Positions 1 to 6,258 of a stretch of 7,231 nt of DNA are shown here, piece after piece. Source of the DNA: Smithella sp. ME-1 (GTDB lineage: Bacteria; Desulfobacterota; Syntrophia; Syntrophales; Smithellaceae); assembly GCA_000495415.1 (NCBI GenBank), contig AWGX01000938.1, positions 1 to 7,231 of the forward strand, in the 5' to 3' direction. A program made the translations under genes and the position numbers. How positions within the stretch are numbered: the first letter of the stretch is position 1; each line of letters begins with the position of its first letter. Under the pieces are notes generated by a model. The model was given only the letters and a program-made list of their open reading frames with translations. It ran no database searches and was not told where the DNA came from.

Positions 1-1030
1 AGATAAAAAAAACTGAAAAAACAACAAAAAAGATTTTATCTTTTTGAAAAGATTTATTCATGAACGCAAAAGGAACCATAATAATCAATAATGGATTCAA
101 GACACCGTCAAAATATTGGTCGGAATAATCCTGTCCCTGGAAAAAAAAGCGCAGAGGAATTATCAATGTCTGCCAGAAACTTTCACCGTATATAATTGCC
201 CTGTACTTGAACATGCCCATGTAAGTATTACCGGAAACTATGTTATAAGTGGTTTCTTCATTGGTAATATTGGCTGTGCTTACGTTAAAGAATCCATTAA
301 ATAGAGGGAATAGCGGGTTACCGGTTAGAATCAGATTTTTTATAAGCCAGGGAGAAAATATTAGTAAAGAAATTAGAAAAAAAATAGCGCCATATCTGAC
401 TGCCGGCCACTGCGTTTTTTTATCGCGTGAATAGAAAAAAATAATTGCCGATAACAGTAAAAACCAGGCAATCAGTGCGTTATATTTTGTTCCCAAGGCT
501 ATACCCATGGTGATGGACGAAATAAGAAGCCATTTGTTTTCACTGTATCCATTATTACGCCAACGACTATAAGCGAAAATGCCGGCGGATGTAAAAAAAA
601 TCAGACCGAGGTCAACATAAGCAACAGTTGACATACGCATAACCATAGGTGTGCTTAAAAAAACAAGAATACCAAGTAATCCCCACGTGCGACCAAATTT
701 ATTGTTAAGATAACAAAAAATAAGCCATGACGTTCCGATACCAAAACCCATATGGATAAAATTAGGAATGATATCATTATGGAAATAAAGCGGTATTAGA
801 TAAAGTAGGTCAACATTCATGGGATAGTATGAAAATACGGACCATTTTATTTCATATAATCCGCCATGTAATAACCATAGTTTGGGAATAGCCAGGTGAT
901 GAATCAGGGCATCGGTGGCTATAGGCGGCAGCAAGCTTAGTATGATTAACGTAACAAAAATTGAAAAAATTGCCATACCCAGAAGGATCTGGATAAGAAT
1001 ATTTAACCTGTTGGTATTATTGATTACCAT
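1..1030 (-). CDS. GT-C type membrane glycosyltransferase (ArnT/PMT-like), C-terminus cut by window edge
   Basis: This frame stays open from an ATG at 1030 to base 1, giving 343 codons, so the 3' end lies outside the window. The product is very hydrophobic, with likely membrane segments near residues 11-33, 91-108, 115-133, 137-155, 167-200, 213-230, 313-325 and 333 onward. After the first segment comes a loop with ATDALIHHLAIPKLW (residues 38-52). Its Asp40 sits where GT-C enzymes using lipid-phosphate sugar donors keep a catalytic acid. GTKYNAL (180-186) and SPWLIKNLILTGNPLFPLF (226-244) are also typical of dolichyl/undecaprenyl-phosphate-sugar transferases of the ArnT/PMT type. Such proteins act in the inner membrane and glycosylate lipids, polysaccharides or proteins on the outer face; the substrate cannot be told here. 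The start is the only one after an in-frame TAA at 1051-1049, with GGAAG 13 nt upstream as a weak ribosome site. It is transcribed divergently from the TetR operon. The family is fairly sure, the substrate unknown. Confidence 0.85.
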   Translation of the reverse strand, partial: MVINNTNRLNILIQILLGMAIFSIFVTLIILSLLPPIATDALIHHLAIPKLWLLHGGLYEIKWSVFSYYPMNVDLLYLIPLYFHNDIIPNFIHMGFGIGTSWLIFCYLNNKFGRTWGLLGILVFLSTPMVMRMSTVAYVDLGLIFFTSAGIFAYSRWRNNGYSENKWLLISSITMGIALGTKYNALIAWFLLLSAIIFFYSRDKKTQWPAVRYGAIFFLISLLIFSPWLIKNLILTGNPLFPLFNGFFNVSTANITNEETTYNIVSGNTYMGMFKYRAIIYGESFWQTLIIPLRFFFQGQDYSDQYFDGVLNPLLIIMVPFAFMNKSFQKDKIFFVVFSVFFI

Positions 1031-1124
1031 CTCCGGTGAGTAGCTTCCTTAAAGACCTAATTTTAAAAGTGAAAATACTTGATAATGATAAAATAATTAA
1101 TAGTAATTTCCTTTTAATATTGGA

Positions 1125-1153
1125 AATATATAAAGAAGCATTTTACATGTCAA
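1125..1153 (-). promoter_or_regulatory. Sigma-70-like promoter for the minus-strand glycosyltransferase
   Basis: Read on the minus strand, a perfect TTGACA -35 box (1153-1148) is followed after 17 nt by TATATT (1130-1125), a 5/6 match to the -10 consensus. Transcription would begin near 1118, leaving a leader of about 88 nt before the ATG at 1030. Both boxes and the spacing are near ideal. Activity is inferred. Confidence 0.65.
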
Positions 1154-1223
1154 TGAAATATAAAAATTCCCTGTTGATTGTTTAAAATTATAGTGACAAA
1201 TTCGCGCCCATATTTTATTTTTC

Positions 1224-1250
1224 TTGACTTTTAAGGTTTATTGTTTTAAT
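1224..1250 (+). promoter_or_regulatory. Candidate promoter of the TetR-fadN-fadA operon
   Basis: TTGACT (1224-1229) is a 5/6 match to the -35 box. The best -10 candidates are TTTAAT at 1245-1250 (spacer 15, 5/6) and AATCAT at 1248-1253 (spacer 18, 4/6), so the boxes are good but the spacing is not ideal. A dyad operator candidate follows directly. Imperfect spacing together with an adjacent operator would suit a regulated promoter. The exact -10 is uncertain. Confidence 0.45.
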
Positions 1251-1257
1251 CATCTTT

Positions 1258-1280
1258 TGACTGCTGGTCAGATATTGACC
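1258..1280 (+). promoter_or_regulatory. Candidate TetR-family operator (GGTCA-N5-TGACC dyad)
   Basis: GGTCA (1266-1270) and TGACC (1276-1280) form a perfect inverted repeat around GATAT. A further TGAC at 1258-1261 makes a second overlapping dyad (TGAC-N5-GTCA), so half-sites alternate at regular spacing. The site lies just downstream of the presumed -10 box and about 40 bp before the regulator's start codon, where a repressor would block its own operon. TetR proteins bind such 15-20 bp palindromes, often upstream of their own gene. Binding is inferred from position and symmetry only. Confidence 0.45.
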
Positions 1281-1311
1281 GTGGTTTTAAATTTGCGTTC
1301 ATTTTAATTAG

Positions 1312-1319
1312 AAAGAGGG
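1312..1319 (+). promoter_or_regulatory. Ribosome binding site that decides the TetR start
   Basis: AAAGAGGG ends 5 nt before a TTG codon at 1325. The upstream in-frame GTG at 1319 overlaps the last base of this site and would have no spacer. The TTG is therefore the better start, although a GTG is normally the preferred codon. Confidence 0.5.
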
Positions 1320-1324
1320 TGGCC

Positions 1325-1954
1325 TTGGGACTTCAGGAACGTAGAGGAAAAGAAAAAGATAATCGCAAGAAACTAATTCTCAAATCAGCACGTACACTAT
1401 TCTTTAAAAAAGGTTTCAATAATGTTACCGTTGACGAAATAGCCAAAGCTTCCGAGTTGGGCAAAGGGTCAATTTATCTTTATTTTAATAGTAAAGAAGA
1501 AATTTACGCGCAAATCCTGCTTAATGACATTGATAATTTTAATCAACATGTCTCTGTTTTATTCGACGAAAAGAAGTCGGTGGATGATTTACTTTTTGAA
1601 TTTTCCTGTATCTACGTTGATTTTTTTCTTAATGAACCGGAATTATTCAGAATACTCATGACTTACATGTTGCAACCGACTAAGATAAATTTAACAGAAG
1701 AGCTCAATTCACAGATACTAAATGCTAATGCCAGGGTAATAGATGTCATTGGTAAAATATTTCAGGAGGCGGCATCTAAAGAATTTTCCGCGGAGATTAG
1801 TTTAAAACAAAATCGGAATGCGATCTGGGGGTTGCTCAATGGAATTATCTCTCTGTACATTTTTTTAGGAGCTCAGGAAAAACGAAGAGAAAGAATTCAT
1901 TCCACAATTAAATTAGCATTGGAGATATTTATCAAAGGCTTGAAACAAGCGTGA
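1325..1954 (+). CDS. TetR/AcrR-family transcriptional regulator, probable regulator of the beta-oxidation operon
   Basis: From the TTG start the protein has 209 residues, normal for TetR regulators. A GTG at 1319 would add two residues, and no ATG is available before the in-frame TAA at 1247-1249. The N-terminal DNA-binding domain spans about residues 10-60. It has the family signature VTVDEIAKASELGKGSIYLYF at about 34-54, with the recognition helix around GKGSIYLYF and SKEEIY following. The C-terminal part is the usual all-helical ligand and dimer domain, too variable to identify the ligand. The gene opens a same-strand cluster: fadN starts 56 nt after its stop. This layout resembles Bacillus subtilis FadR, a TetR protein that releases fad operators when it binds long-chain acyl-CoA. 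An acyl-CoA ligand is therefore plausible but inferred. A dyad upstream suggests self-regulation. The family is sure; the specific role is likely. Confidence 0.9.
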   Translation: MGLQERRGKEKDNRKKLILKSARTLFFKKGFNNVTVDEIAKASELGKGSIYLYFNSKEEIYAQILLNDIDNFNQHVSVLFDEKKSVDDLLFEFSCIYVDFFLNEPELFRILMTYMLQPTKINLTEELNSQILNANARVIDVIGKIFQEAASKEFSAEISLKQNRNAIWGLLNGIISLYIFLGAQEKRRERIHSTIKLALEIFIKGLKQA

Positions 1955-2010
1955 TGAATATTTAAGATAATCCAAAAGATTGAAGTAAGAAAAGGTAAAG
2001 GAGGAAAGTC

Positions 2011-4437
2011 ATGTCATTGGAGATCAAGAAAGCAGCCGTTTTAGGCGCGGGAGTTATGGGTGCGGGTATCGCAGCCCATTTAACGAATGCCGGCATTGAG
2101 TGTTATTTGCTGGATATCATTCCTTTTGAACTTACCGAGGACGATAAGAAGAAAGGATTAACAGAAAAAAGTCCGGCGTGGCGCAACCGATTTGCTGCAA
2201 ACGGATTAGCTGGAGTCACCAAGTCGAAGCCGGCCAGTTTCTATTCCAAGGCAAACGCGTCAATGATTACGATAGGTAACTTTGAAGACGATTTGAAGTT
2301 ATTGGCAGACTGTGACTGGGTTTGCGAAGTTGTCGTAGAAAACCTGAAAATCAAACAGGAACTTTTTGCCAAGGTGGAGAAGATTGTAAAGCCTACCTGT
2401 ATCGTTTCCACGAACACTTCCGGCCTTCCTATCAAAGACATTTCCGCTAAATTCAGTGCTAACTTGAAGAAACATTTTCTGGGAACCCATTTCTTCAATC
2501 CTCCCCGATATATGAAGTTAATGGAAATTATCCCCGGTGCGGATACGGATAAGGCAGTTGTCGATTATATGGCAAAATTCAGCGAGGAGGTCCTTGGTAA
2601 GGGCGTCGTTATATGCAAGGATGTTCCCAATTTCGTAGGAAACCGTGTCGGTGTCTATGATCTATGTAATGCCGGCAGGATTATGATCGAAAAAGGTATG
2701 AGTATTGAAGAGGTTGATGCCATTGTCGGCAAGGCTGTCGGCCGTCCCGGAACCGCGATCTTCGGAACAATAGATCTGGTTGGTCTCGATATCGGTACTC
2801 ATGTTGCCCAGAACCTCTATGATGCTGTTCCCGACGATGAATGCCGTGATACCTTTGCTCCCACGGAATTTGCGAAAAAAATGATAGCCAACAAATGGCT
2901 GGGCAACAAAACGAAGGGTGGTTATTATAAGAAAGTAAAGGATGAAAACGGCAAGAACGTAAAATATGCCATTAACTGGAAGACCATGGAATATGCCGTA
3001 GCCCAGAAGCCGAAATTCGCGTCTATTTCCGAAGCAAAGAAGTGGGCCGATTCCGGTGTTGCGGTTAGTATGAAAATAGCTTTTAACGGTGATGATGCGG
3101 CGGGCGATTATCTGCGCGAATATCTGTGCAACAACTTCATCTACGCGACCAATCGCATTCCCGAAATATGCGATACAATCGTTGAAATAGATAATGCCAT
3201 GAAGTGGGGCTACAATCAGCAACTTGGTCCTTTTGAATCATGGGATGCAATCGGTGTTCAAGAAGTCGTTGAAGTGATGAAAAAGCTCGGCAAGAAAGTT
3301 CCTGCCAAGATCGAAGAAATGCTGAAGAAGAAATGCACGTCTTTCTACAAGGTGGATAGTAAAGGCGTCAAGTCCTACTATGATTTCAAGAAGAAGGGCT
3401 ATGTGAAGATGGAAGCAAATCCCAAGATCATCATTCTGCCCGAACTCAAGGAAAGAAAGAAAGTAGTAAAAGAAAATCCTGCCGCTACTCTGGTTGATAT
3501 TGGTGACGGTGTTGCCTGTCTGGAATTCCATACCAAGATGAACTCTGTGAATGGCGATATGATCCAAATGATTTCGGACAGCTGTGATATCGTGAACAAA
3601 GACTTTCTGGGAATGGTTGTGGCCAACCATGATCAACGTATGTTTTCTGCCGGTGCTGATATTTTCGCTGTTATCTGTGCCATTAGTGAAAAACAGTGGG
3701 ACAACCTGGAGAAAATGGTTGCCGGATTGCAGAACGCCAACATGAAGATGAAATATCTGCCCAAGCCTGTTGTCACGGCTCCGGCAGGCATGGCACTGGG
3801 TGGCGGCTGTGAGATAGCAATGCACGGTGATTATTGTCTGGCCAATGGTGAAACCTATATTGGTCTTGTTGAAGTCGGTGTTGGTGTTATTCCAGCCGGC
3901 GGCGGATGTAAAGAAATGGCCGTACGTATGACGGAAGGAATTCCTGCCGGTGTTGTGGAATCCGGATTGAATATGCAGTATCACTACGGCAAAATTTTTG
4001 AAAATATCGCCACGGCTAAAGTTGCTACCAGTGCTCAGGAAGCTCAGGAATTTGGTTTTATCCGTAAGGGCAGCATCATTAACATGAGCAGAGACATGCA
4101 GATTTATGAAGCCAAACAGATTGTTCTGGGTATGTCCAAGTTTTATAAACCACCGAAGCCAGCTCTAATTCCGGTGATGGGAGAAAATCTGCGCGGTGTA
4201 GCTGGTGCAATAATCATGAACATGAAGGCTGGTAAGTATGCTTCTGAATATGATGCTCACATAGCCATGAAGATTGCTCATGTATTGGGTGGAGGAGTTT
4301 GCCATGAAGGAACATTCGTAACGGAGCAGGAGATTCTGGATCTGGAAAGAGAAGCTTTCATGAGCCTTTGCGGTGAACAGAAAACGCAGGATAGAATATC
4401 GGCAATGTTGTCAACCGGTAAGCCCTTGCGCAATTAA
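2011..4437 (+). CDS. fadN: FadN-type 3-hydroxyacyl-CoA dehydrogenase / enoyl-CoA hydratase fusion protein
   Basis: This 808-residue cytoplasmic enzyme carries out the two middle steps of beta-oxidation: hydration of trans-2-enoyl-CoA to 3-hydroxyacyl-CoA, then NAD+-dependent oxidation to 3-ketoacyl-CoA. The N-terminal Rossmann domain has GAGVMG (G12, G14, G17) and Asp35 at the end of the second strand, which favours NAD. The dehydrogenase residues are all present: Ser137 in NTS, His160 in GTHFFNP, Glu172 and Asn211 in GNRVG. A second dehydrogenase C-domain repeat lies near 399-425 (WGYNQQLGPFESWDAIGV). The C-terminal crotonase domain starts about residue 490. It has FSAGADI (546-552) and ALGGGCE (595-601); Glu601 and Glu621 match the hydratase catalytic pair with the usual 20-residue spacing. 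The dehydrogenase-first order is that of B. subtilis FadN and the reverse of E. coli FadB. AAAGGAGG ends 6 nt before the ATG. It lies between the TetR regulator and the thiolase, as expected for a fad operon. Function is confident; chain-length preference is unknown. Confidence 0.93.
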   Translation: MSLEIKKAAVLGAGVMGAGIAAHLTNAGIECYLLDIIPFELTEDDKKKGLTEKSPAWRNRFAANGLAGVTKSKPASFYSKANASMITIGNFEDDLKLLADCDWVCEVVVENLKIKQELFAKVEKIVKPTCIVSTNTSGLPIKDISAKFSANLKKHFLGTHFFNPPRYMKLMEIIPGADTDKAVVDYMAKFSEEVLGKGVVICKDVPNFVGNRVGVYDLCNAGRIMIEKGMSIEEVDAIVGKAVGRPGTAIFGTIDLVGLDIGTHVAQNLYDAVPDDECRDTFAPTEFAKKMIANKWLGNKTKGGYYKKVKDENGKNVKYAINWKTMEYAVAQKPKFASISEAKKWADSGVAVSMKIAFNGDDAAGDYLREYLCNNFIYATNRIPEICDTIVEIDNAMKWGYNQQLGPFESWDAIGVQEVVEVMKKLGKKVPAKIEEMLKKKCTSFYKVDSKGVKSYYDFKKKGYVKMEANPKIIILPELKERKKVVKENPAATLVDIGDGVACLEFHTKMNSVNGDMIQMISDSCDIVNKDFLGMVVANHDQRMFSAGADIFAVICAISEKQWDNLEKMVAGLQNANMKMKYLPKPVVTAPAGMALGGGCEIAMHGDYCLANGETYIGLVEVGVGVIPAGGGCKEMAVRMTEGIPAGVVESGLNMQYHYGKIFENIATAKVATSAQEAQEFGFIRKGSIINMSRDMQIYEAKQIVLGMSKFYKPPKPALIPVMGENLRGVAGAIIMNMKAGKYASEYDAHIAMKIAHVLGGGVCHEGTFVTEQEILDLEREAFMSLCGEQKTQDRISAMLSTGKPLRN

Positions 4438-4451
4438 AAAAGATAACATGT

Positions 4452-4486
4452 CCGGCGGTACATTAAATAAAACCATCAGCCGCCGG
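4452..4486 (+). other. GC-rich hairpin between fadN and the thiolase gene
   Basis: CCGGCGG (4452-4458) and CCGCCGG (4480-4486) form a perfect 7-bp stem around a 21-nt AT-rich loop, inside the 88-nt gap between the two genes. Only three T residues follow, so it is not a standard intrinsic terminator. It could stabilise processed mRNA ends, weaken read-through, or be neutral. Confidence 0.45.
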
Positions 4487-4525
4487 CTTTAAACATAACA
4501 AAATCCTGTAAGGAGGAAGTATATT

Positions 4526-5719
4526 ATGAGTGAAGCTGTCATTGTCGCATCCGTAAGGAGTGCCGGTGGAAGATATAAAAGAGGTGGTCTGTCTGAAACC
4601 AGAGCAGACGTCTTTGGTATACAAGTAATTAAAGGTTTGCTGGAAAAAGTTCCCCAGCTTGATTCTAAAGATATTGATGATTTGATAGTCGGTTGTGCTT
4701 TCCCCGAAGCGGAAGCCGGAATGAATTTTGGTAAAGTATTGGCTGTCGGTGCCGGTTTGCCAGAGCCGGTATCCGGTATGACCCTTAACCGTTTCTGCTC
4801 ATCAGGTGTTCAGTCAATTGCCGATGCAACAGCAAAGATTCGTGCCGGCTGGTCCGATGTTATCATCGCCGGTGGTTGCGAGTCTATGACTCATATCCCT
4901 ATGGGCGGTGGTATCTTCCGTCCCAATCCTGACTGGGATTACACCACCATGCCCAATGTTTACATTAATATGGGTAACACCGCGGAAAACGTTGCCGCCA
5001 ATCACGGCGTTTCCCGTGAGGATATGGATAAATTCGGTATGGAAAGCAACCGCCGGGCTTACGAAGCCATCAACGCCGGTAAATTCAAAGAAGAAATCAT
5101 TCCCATTACGGCTTATAAATACAAGAAGGATAAAAATGGAAAGCGCATTTGCACCGAATTTGTATTTGATACCGATGACGGCGTGAGATGGCCGGTCAGT
5201 CTGGTAGATATGGGAAAACTGAAATCACCTTTTAAACAGGGTGGAAACGTTACCGCTGCCAATTCTTCGCAGATGACTGATGGCGCTGCCTTCACGCTTG
5301 TTATGTCAGCAGAAAAAGCCAAGGCCATCGGAGTGAAACCCATAGCCAAACTGACTCACTATGCAGTGGCTGGGTGCAAACCCGAGGAAATGGGCGTTGG
5401 TCCAAGATATGCTATTCCGAAGGTTTTGAAACTCGCCGGTTTGGCCACAAAAGATATTGATTTGTTCGAAATCAATGAGGCATTTGCTTCCCAGGCACTT
5501 TACTGCATAAGAGAACTTGGCATCGAAGACCGTCTGAATGCCGGTGACATTAATCCCAACGGTGGCGCTATCGCTCTGGGTCATCCGCTGGGATGCACGG
5601 GCGCCAAGCTGACTGCTCAGTTACTCCATGAAATGAAACGTCGTGGCAGTAAACGCGGTATAGTTTCCATGTGTATCGGTGGTGGAATGGGAGCTGCCGC
5701 TATATTTGAAATGCTTTAA
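4526..5719 (+). CDS. fadA: Acetyl-CoA C-acyltransferase (3-ketoacyl-CoA thiolase)
   Basis: This 397-residue cytoplasmic enzyme cleaves 3-ketoacyl-CoA with CoA to acetyl-CoA and a shortened acyl-CoA, the last step of each beta-oxidation turn. The family length is about 390-400, so it looks complete. The nucleophile is Cys91 in NRFCSSGVQSI. The second active-site part has NEAFA (317-321), His353 in GGAIALGHPLGCTGA, and the general-acid/base Cys383 in SMCIGGGMGA, all as in biosynthetic and degradative type II thiolases. Sequence alone does not separate a long-chain degradative enzyme from an acetoacetyl-CoA thiolase, but its place directly after fadN argues for the former. AAGGAGG (4510-4516) is 9 nt before the ATG. 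The 88-nt gap to fadN is wider than in tightly coupled operons and contains a hairpin, so levels of the two proteins may differ. A strong hairpin 46 nt after the stop probably ends the transcript. Confidence 0.93.
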   Translation: MSEAVIVASVRSAGGRYKRGGLSETRADVFGIQVIKGLLEKVPQLDSKDIDDLIVGCAFPEAEAGMNFGKVLAVGAGLPEPVSGMTLNRFCSSGVQSIADATAKIRAGWSDVIIAGGCESMTHIPMGGGIFRPNPDWDYTTMPNVYINMGNTAENVAANHGVSREDMDKFGMESNRRAYEAINAGKFKEEIIPITAYKYKKDKNGKRICTEFVFDTDDGVRWPVSLVDMGKLKSPFKQGGNVTAANSSQMTDGAAFTLVMSAEKAKAIGVKPIAKLTHYAVAGCKPEEMGVGPRYAIPKVLKLAGLATKDIDLFEINEAFASQALYCIRELGIEDRLNAGDINPNGGAIALGHPLGCTGAKLTAQLLHEMKRRGSKRGIVSMCIGGGMGAAAIFEML

Positions 5720-5754
5720 TAAACAAATTGTCCCTTCTAGCTTCACGCTGTAAC
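5706..5754. repeat. Fragments repeated again around the tRNA gene (first copy)
   Basis: Three short strings in this stretch recur in the same order downstream. TTGAAAT-GCTTTAA at 5706-5719, over the thiolase stop, recurs at 5930-5950 with AGGAAAT inserted. AGCTTCAC at 5739-5746 recurs at 5960-5967. ACGCTGTAAC at 5745-5754 recurs at 6068-6077, beyond the tRNA, and the match extends left as a TTCT-plus-similar stretch (5735-5754 against 6059-6077, about 17 of 20 alike). This suggests an old local duplication interrupted by the tRNA. Each string alone is short enough to be chance. Confidence 0.35.
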
Positions 5755-5765
5755 TCTATACAATT

Positions 5766-5819
5766 CCTCCGCTATCCTCATCATAGAGGATGGCGGAGGG
5801 GTTGGCCTCAACAGTTTTT
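5766..5819 (+). terminator. Probable terminator of the fad operon
   Basis: CCTCCGCTATCCTC (5766-5779) pairs with 5786-5799 in a 14-bp stem that has one G-T pair and a 6-nt loop. A small GTTG/CAAC hairpin (5801-5812) and then TTTTT (5815-5819) follow. The T-run is not directly at the base of the main stem, so this is an atypical or two-part terminator, but the stem is by far the strongest downstream of the thiolase. Confidence 0.6.
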
Positions 5820-5877
5820 AATAAAAAATAAAATCACGATCTTTGACGATCGCACACCTGAACATTATCTGGATTTG

Positions 5878-5902
5878 CCTAAGACTGACTCTTAGGTGTT
5901 TT
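5878..5902 (+). terminator. Second terminator-like hairpin upstream of the tRNA
   Basis: CCTAAGA (5878-5884) and TCTTAGG (5890-5896) form a perfect 7-bp stem with a 5-nt loop, followed by TGTTTTCT. It could act as a back-up terminator insulating the tRNA from fad read-through. ACACCT at 5854-5859 could pair with AGGTGT (5894-5899) instead, giving a competing structure. No gene is visible between the two hairpins. Confidence 0.4.
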
Positions 5903-5929
5903 CTACTTGACGTAAAAAAACTTTTTTTC

Positions 5930-5958
5930 TTGAAATAGGAAATGCTTTAAGTTATAGC
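5930..5958 (+). promoter_or_regulatory. Promoter of the tRNA-Val gene
   Basis: TTGAAA (5930-5935, 5/6) and TATAGC (5953-5958, 4/6) are separated by exactly 17 nt. Transcription would start near 5965, only about 5 nt before the tRNA, typical of a single tRNA gene. An alternative, TTGACG (5907-5912) with TGAAAT (5931-5936), is weaker in its -10 box. Confidence 0.55.
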
Positions 5959-5969
5959 AAGCTTCACTT

Positions 5970-6044
5970 GGGCGGTTAACTCAGCGGGAGAGTGCTACCT
6001 TCACACGGTAGAAGTCACTGGTTCAAATCCAGTACCGCCTACCA
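5970..6044 (+). tRNA. tRNA-Val with anticodon CAC
   Basis: The 75-nt sequence folds into a full cloverleaf. The acceptor stem is GGGCGGT/ACCGCCT and the D stem ACTC/GAGT with loop AGCGGGA. The anticodon stem CTACC/GGTAG encloses TTCACAC, so the anticodon is CAC (6002-6004), reading the valine codon GUG. The variable loop is 5 nt, the T stem ACTGG/CCAGT holds loop TTCAAAT, the discriminator is A and CCA is encoded (6042-6044). Tertiary partners G15-C48, G18-G19 and U54-A58 are present. Two features are less usual: the first acceptor pair is G1-U72, and the D-stem pair 10-25 is A-U, where G-C is normal. Both remain paired, so the tRNA is likely functional. A short promoter precedes it and no other tRNA is adjacent. 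Confidence 0.95.
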
Positions 6045-6128
6045 TTTATTTCGAGGGGTTCTGGTTTACGCTGTAACCTCTTTAAGGTTTGTAGTACGAA
6101 ACAAAATACAGTGAACATAAAGAAAAAG

Positions 6129-6146
6129 GGTATTTCGTGAAATACC
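6129..6146. repeat. Perfect 8-bp inverted repeat in the leader region of the reductase gene
   Basis: GGTATTTC (6129-6136) and GAAATACC (6139-6146) are exact reverse complements around GT. The site is 48 bp upstream of the -35 box of the reductase promoter. It has no T-run, so it does not look like a terminator. It could be a protein binding site or chance. The rest of 6045-6194 shows only weak structure (GGGGTT at 6055-6060 against AACCTC at 6075-6080) and no gene. Confidence 0.4.
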
Positions 6147-6194
6147 GCATGTTCATTATCCGTACACTTCTTCATTGTCTTGATAAATATTCCT

Positions 6195-6222
6195 TTGACA
6201 AAAAGATCGTTATTCATATACT
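6195..6222 (+). promoter_or_regulatory. Strong sigma-70-like promoter of the SDR gene
   Basis: A perfect TTGACA (6195-6200), a 16-nt spacer and TATACT (6217-6222, 5/6) place the start site near 6229, about 30 nt before the ATG. This marks the reductase as a separate transcription unit from the fad operon. Confidence 0.7.
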
Positions 6223-6258
6223 TCCAATATAATAATTACCTTAATTAAGGAGTTCATA

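Noticed and set aside
116..434. Two overlapping plus-strand open frames of about 60 codons
   Set aside because: Both lie opposite the minus-strand glycosyltransferase, which has clear family motifs across the same bases.
1275..1308. TTGACC as a -35 box with TTTAAT near 1303-1308 as -10
   Set aside because: The spacer would be 22 nt and the start site would fall in the ribosome binding site. TTGACC is better explained as the right arm of the operator dyad.
1319..1321. GTG as the start of the TetR gene
   Set aside because: The AAAGAGGG ribosome site overlaps this codon and leaves no spacer, while the TTG at 1325 has a 5-nt spacer. The two-residue difference does not change the protein call.
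2662..3222. A 186-codon open frame on the minus strand
   Set aside because: It is antisense to the dehydrogenase part of the fusion gene, has no ribosome site or known motif, and is explained by the codon bias of the real gene.
3238..3984. A 248-codon open frame on the minus strand
   Set aside because: It lies wholly antisense to the crotonase half of the fadN-type gene, whose catalytic motifs are intact. The translation has no recognisable domain and is rich in His, Asn and Thr as expected from a shadow frame.
5837..5852. Repeated CGATC around TTTGA
   Set aside because: GATC is self-complementary and frequent, and two copies 10 bp apart carry little weight alone.
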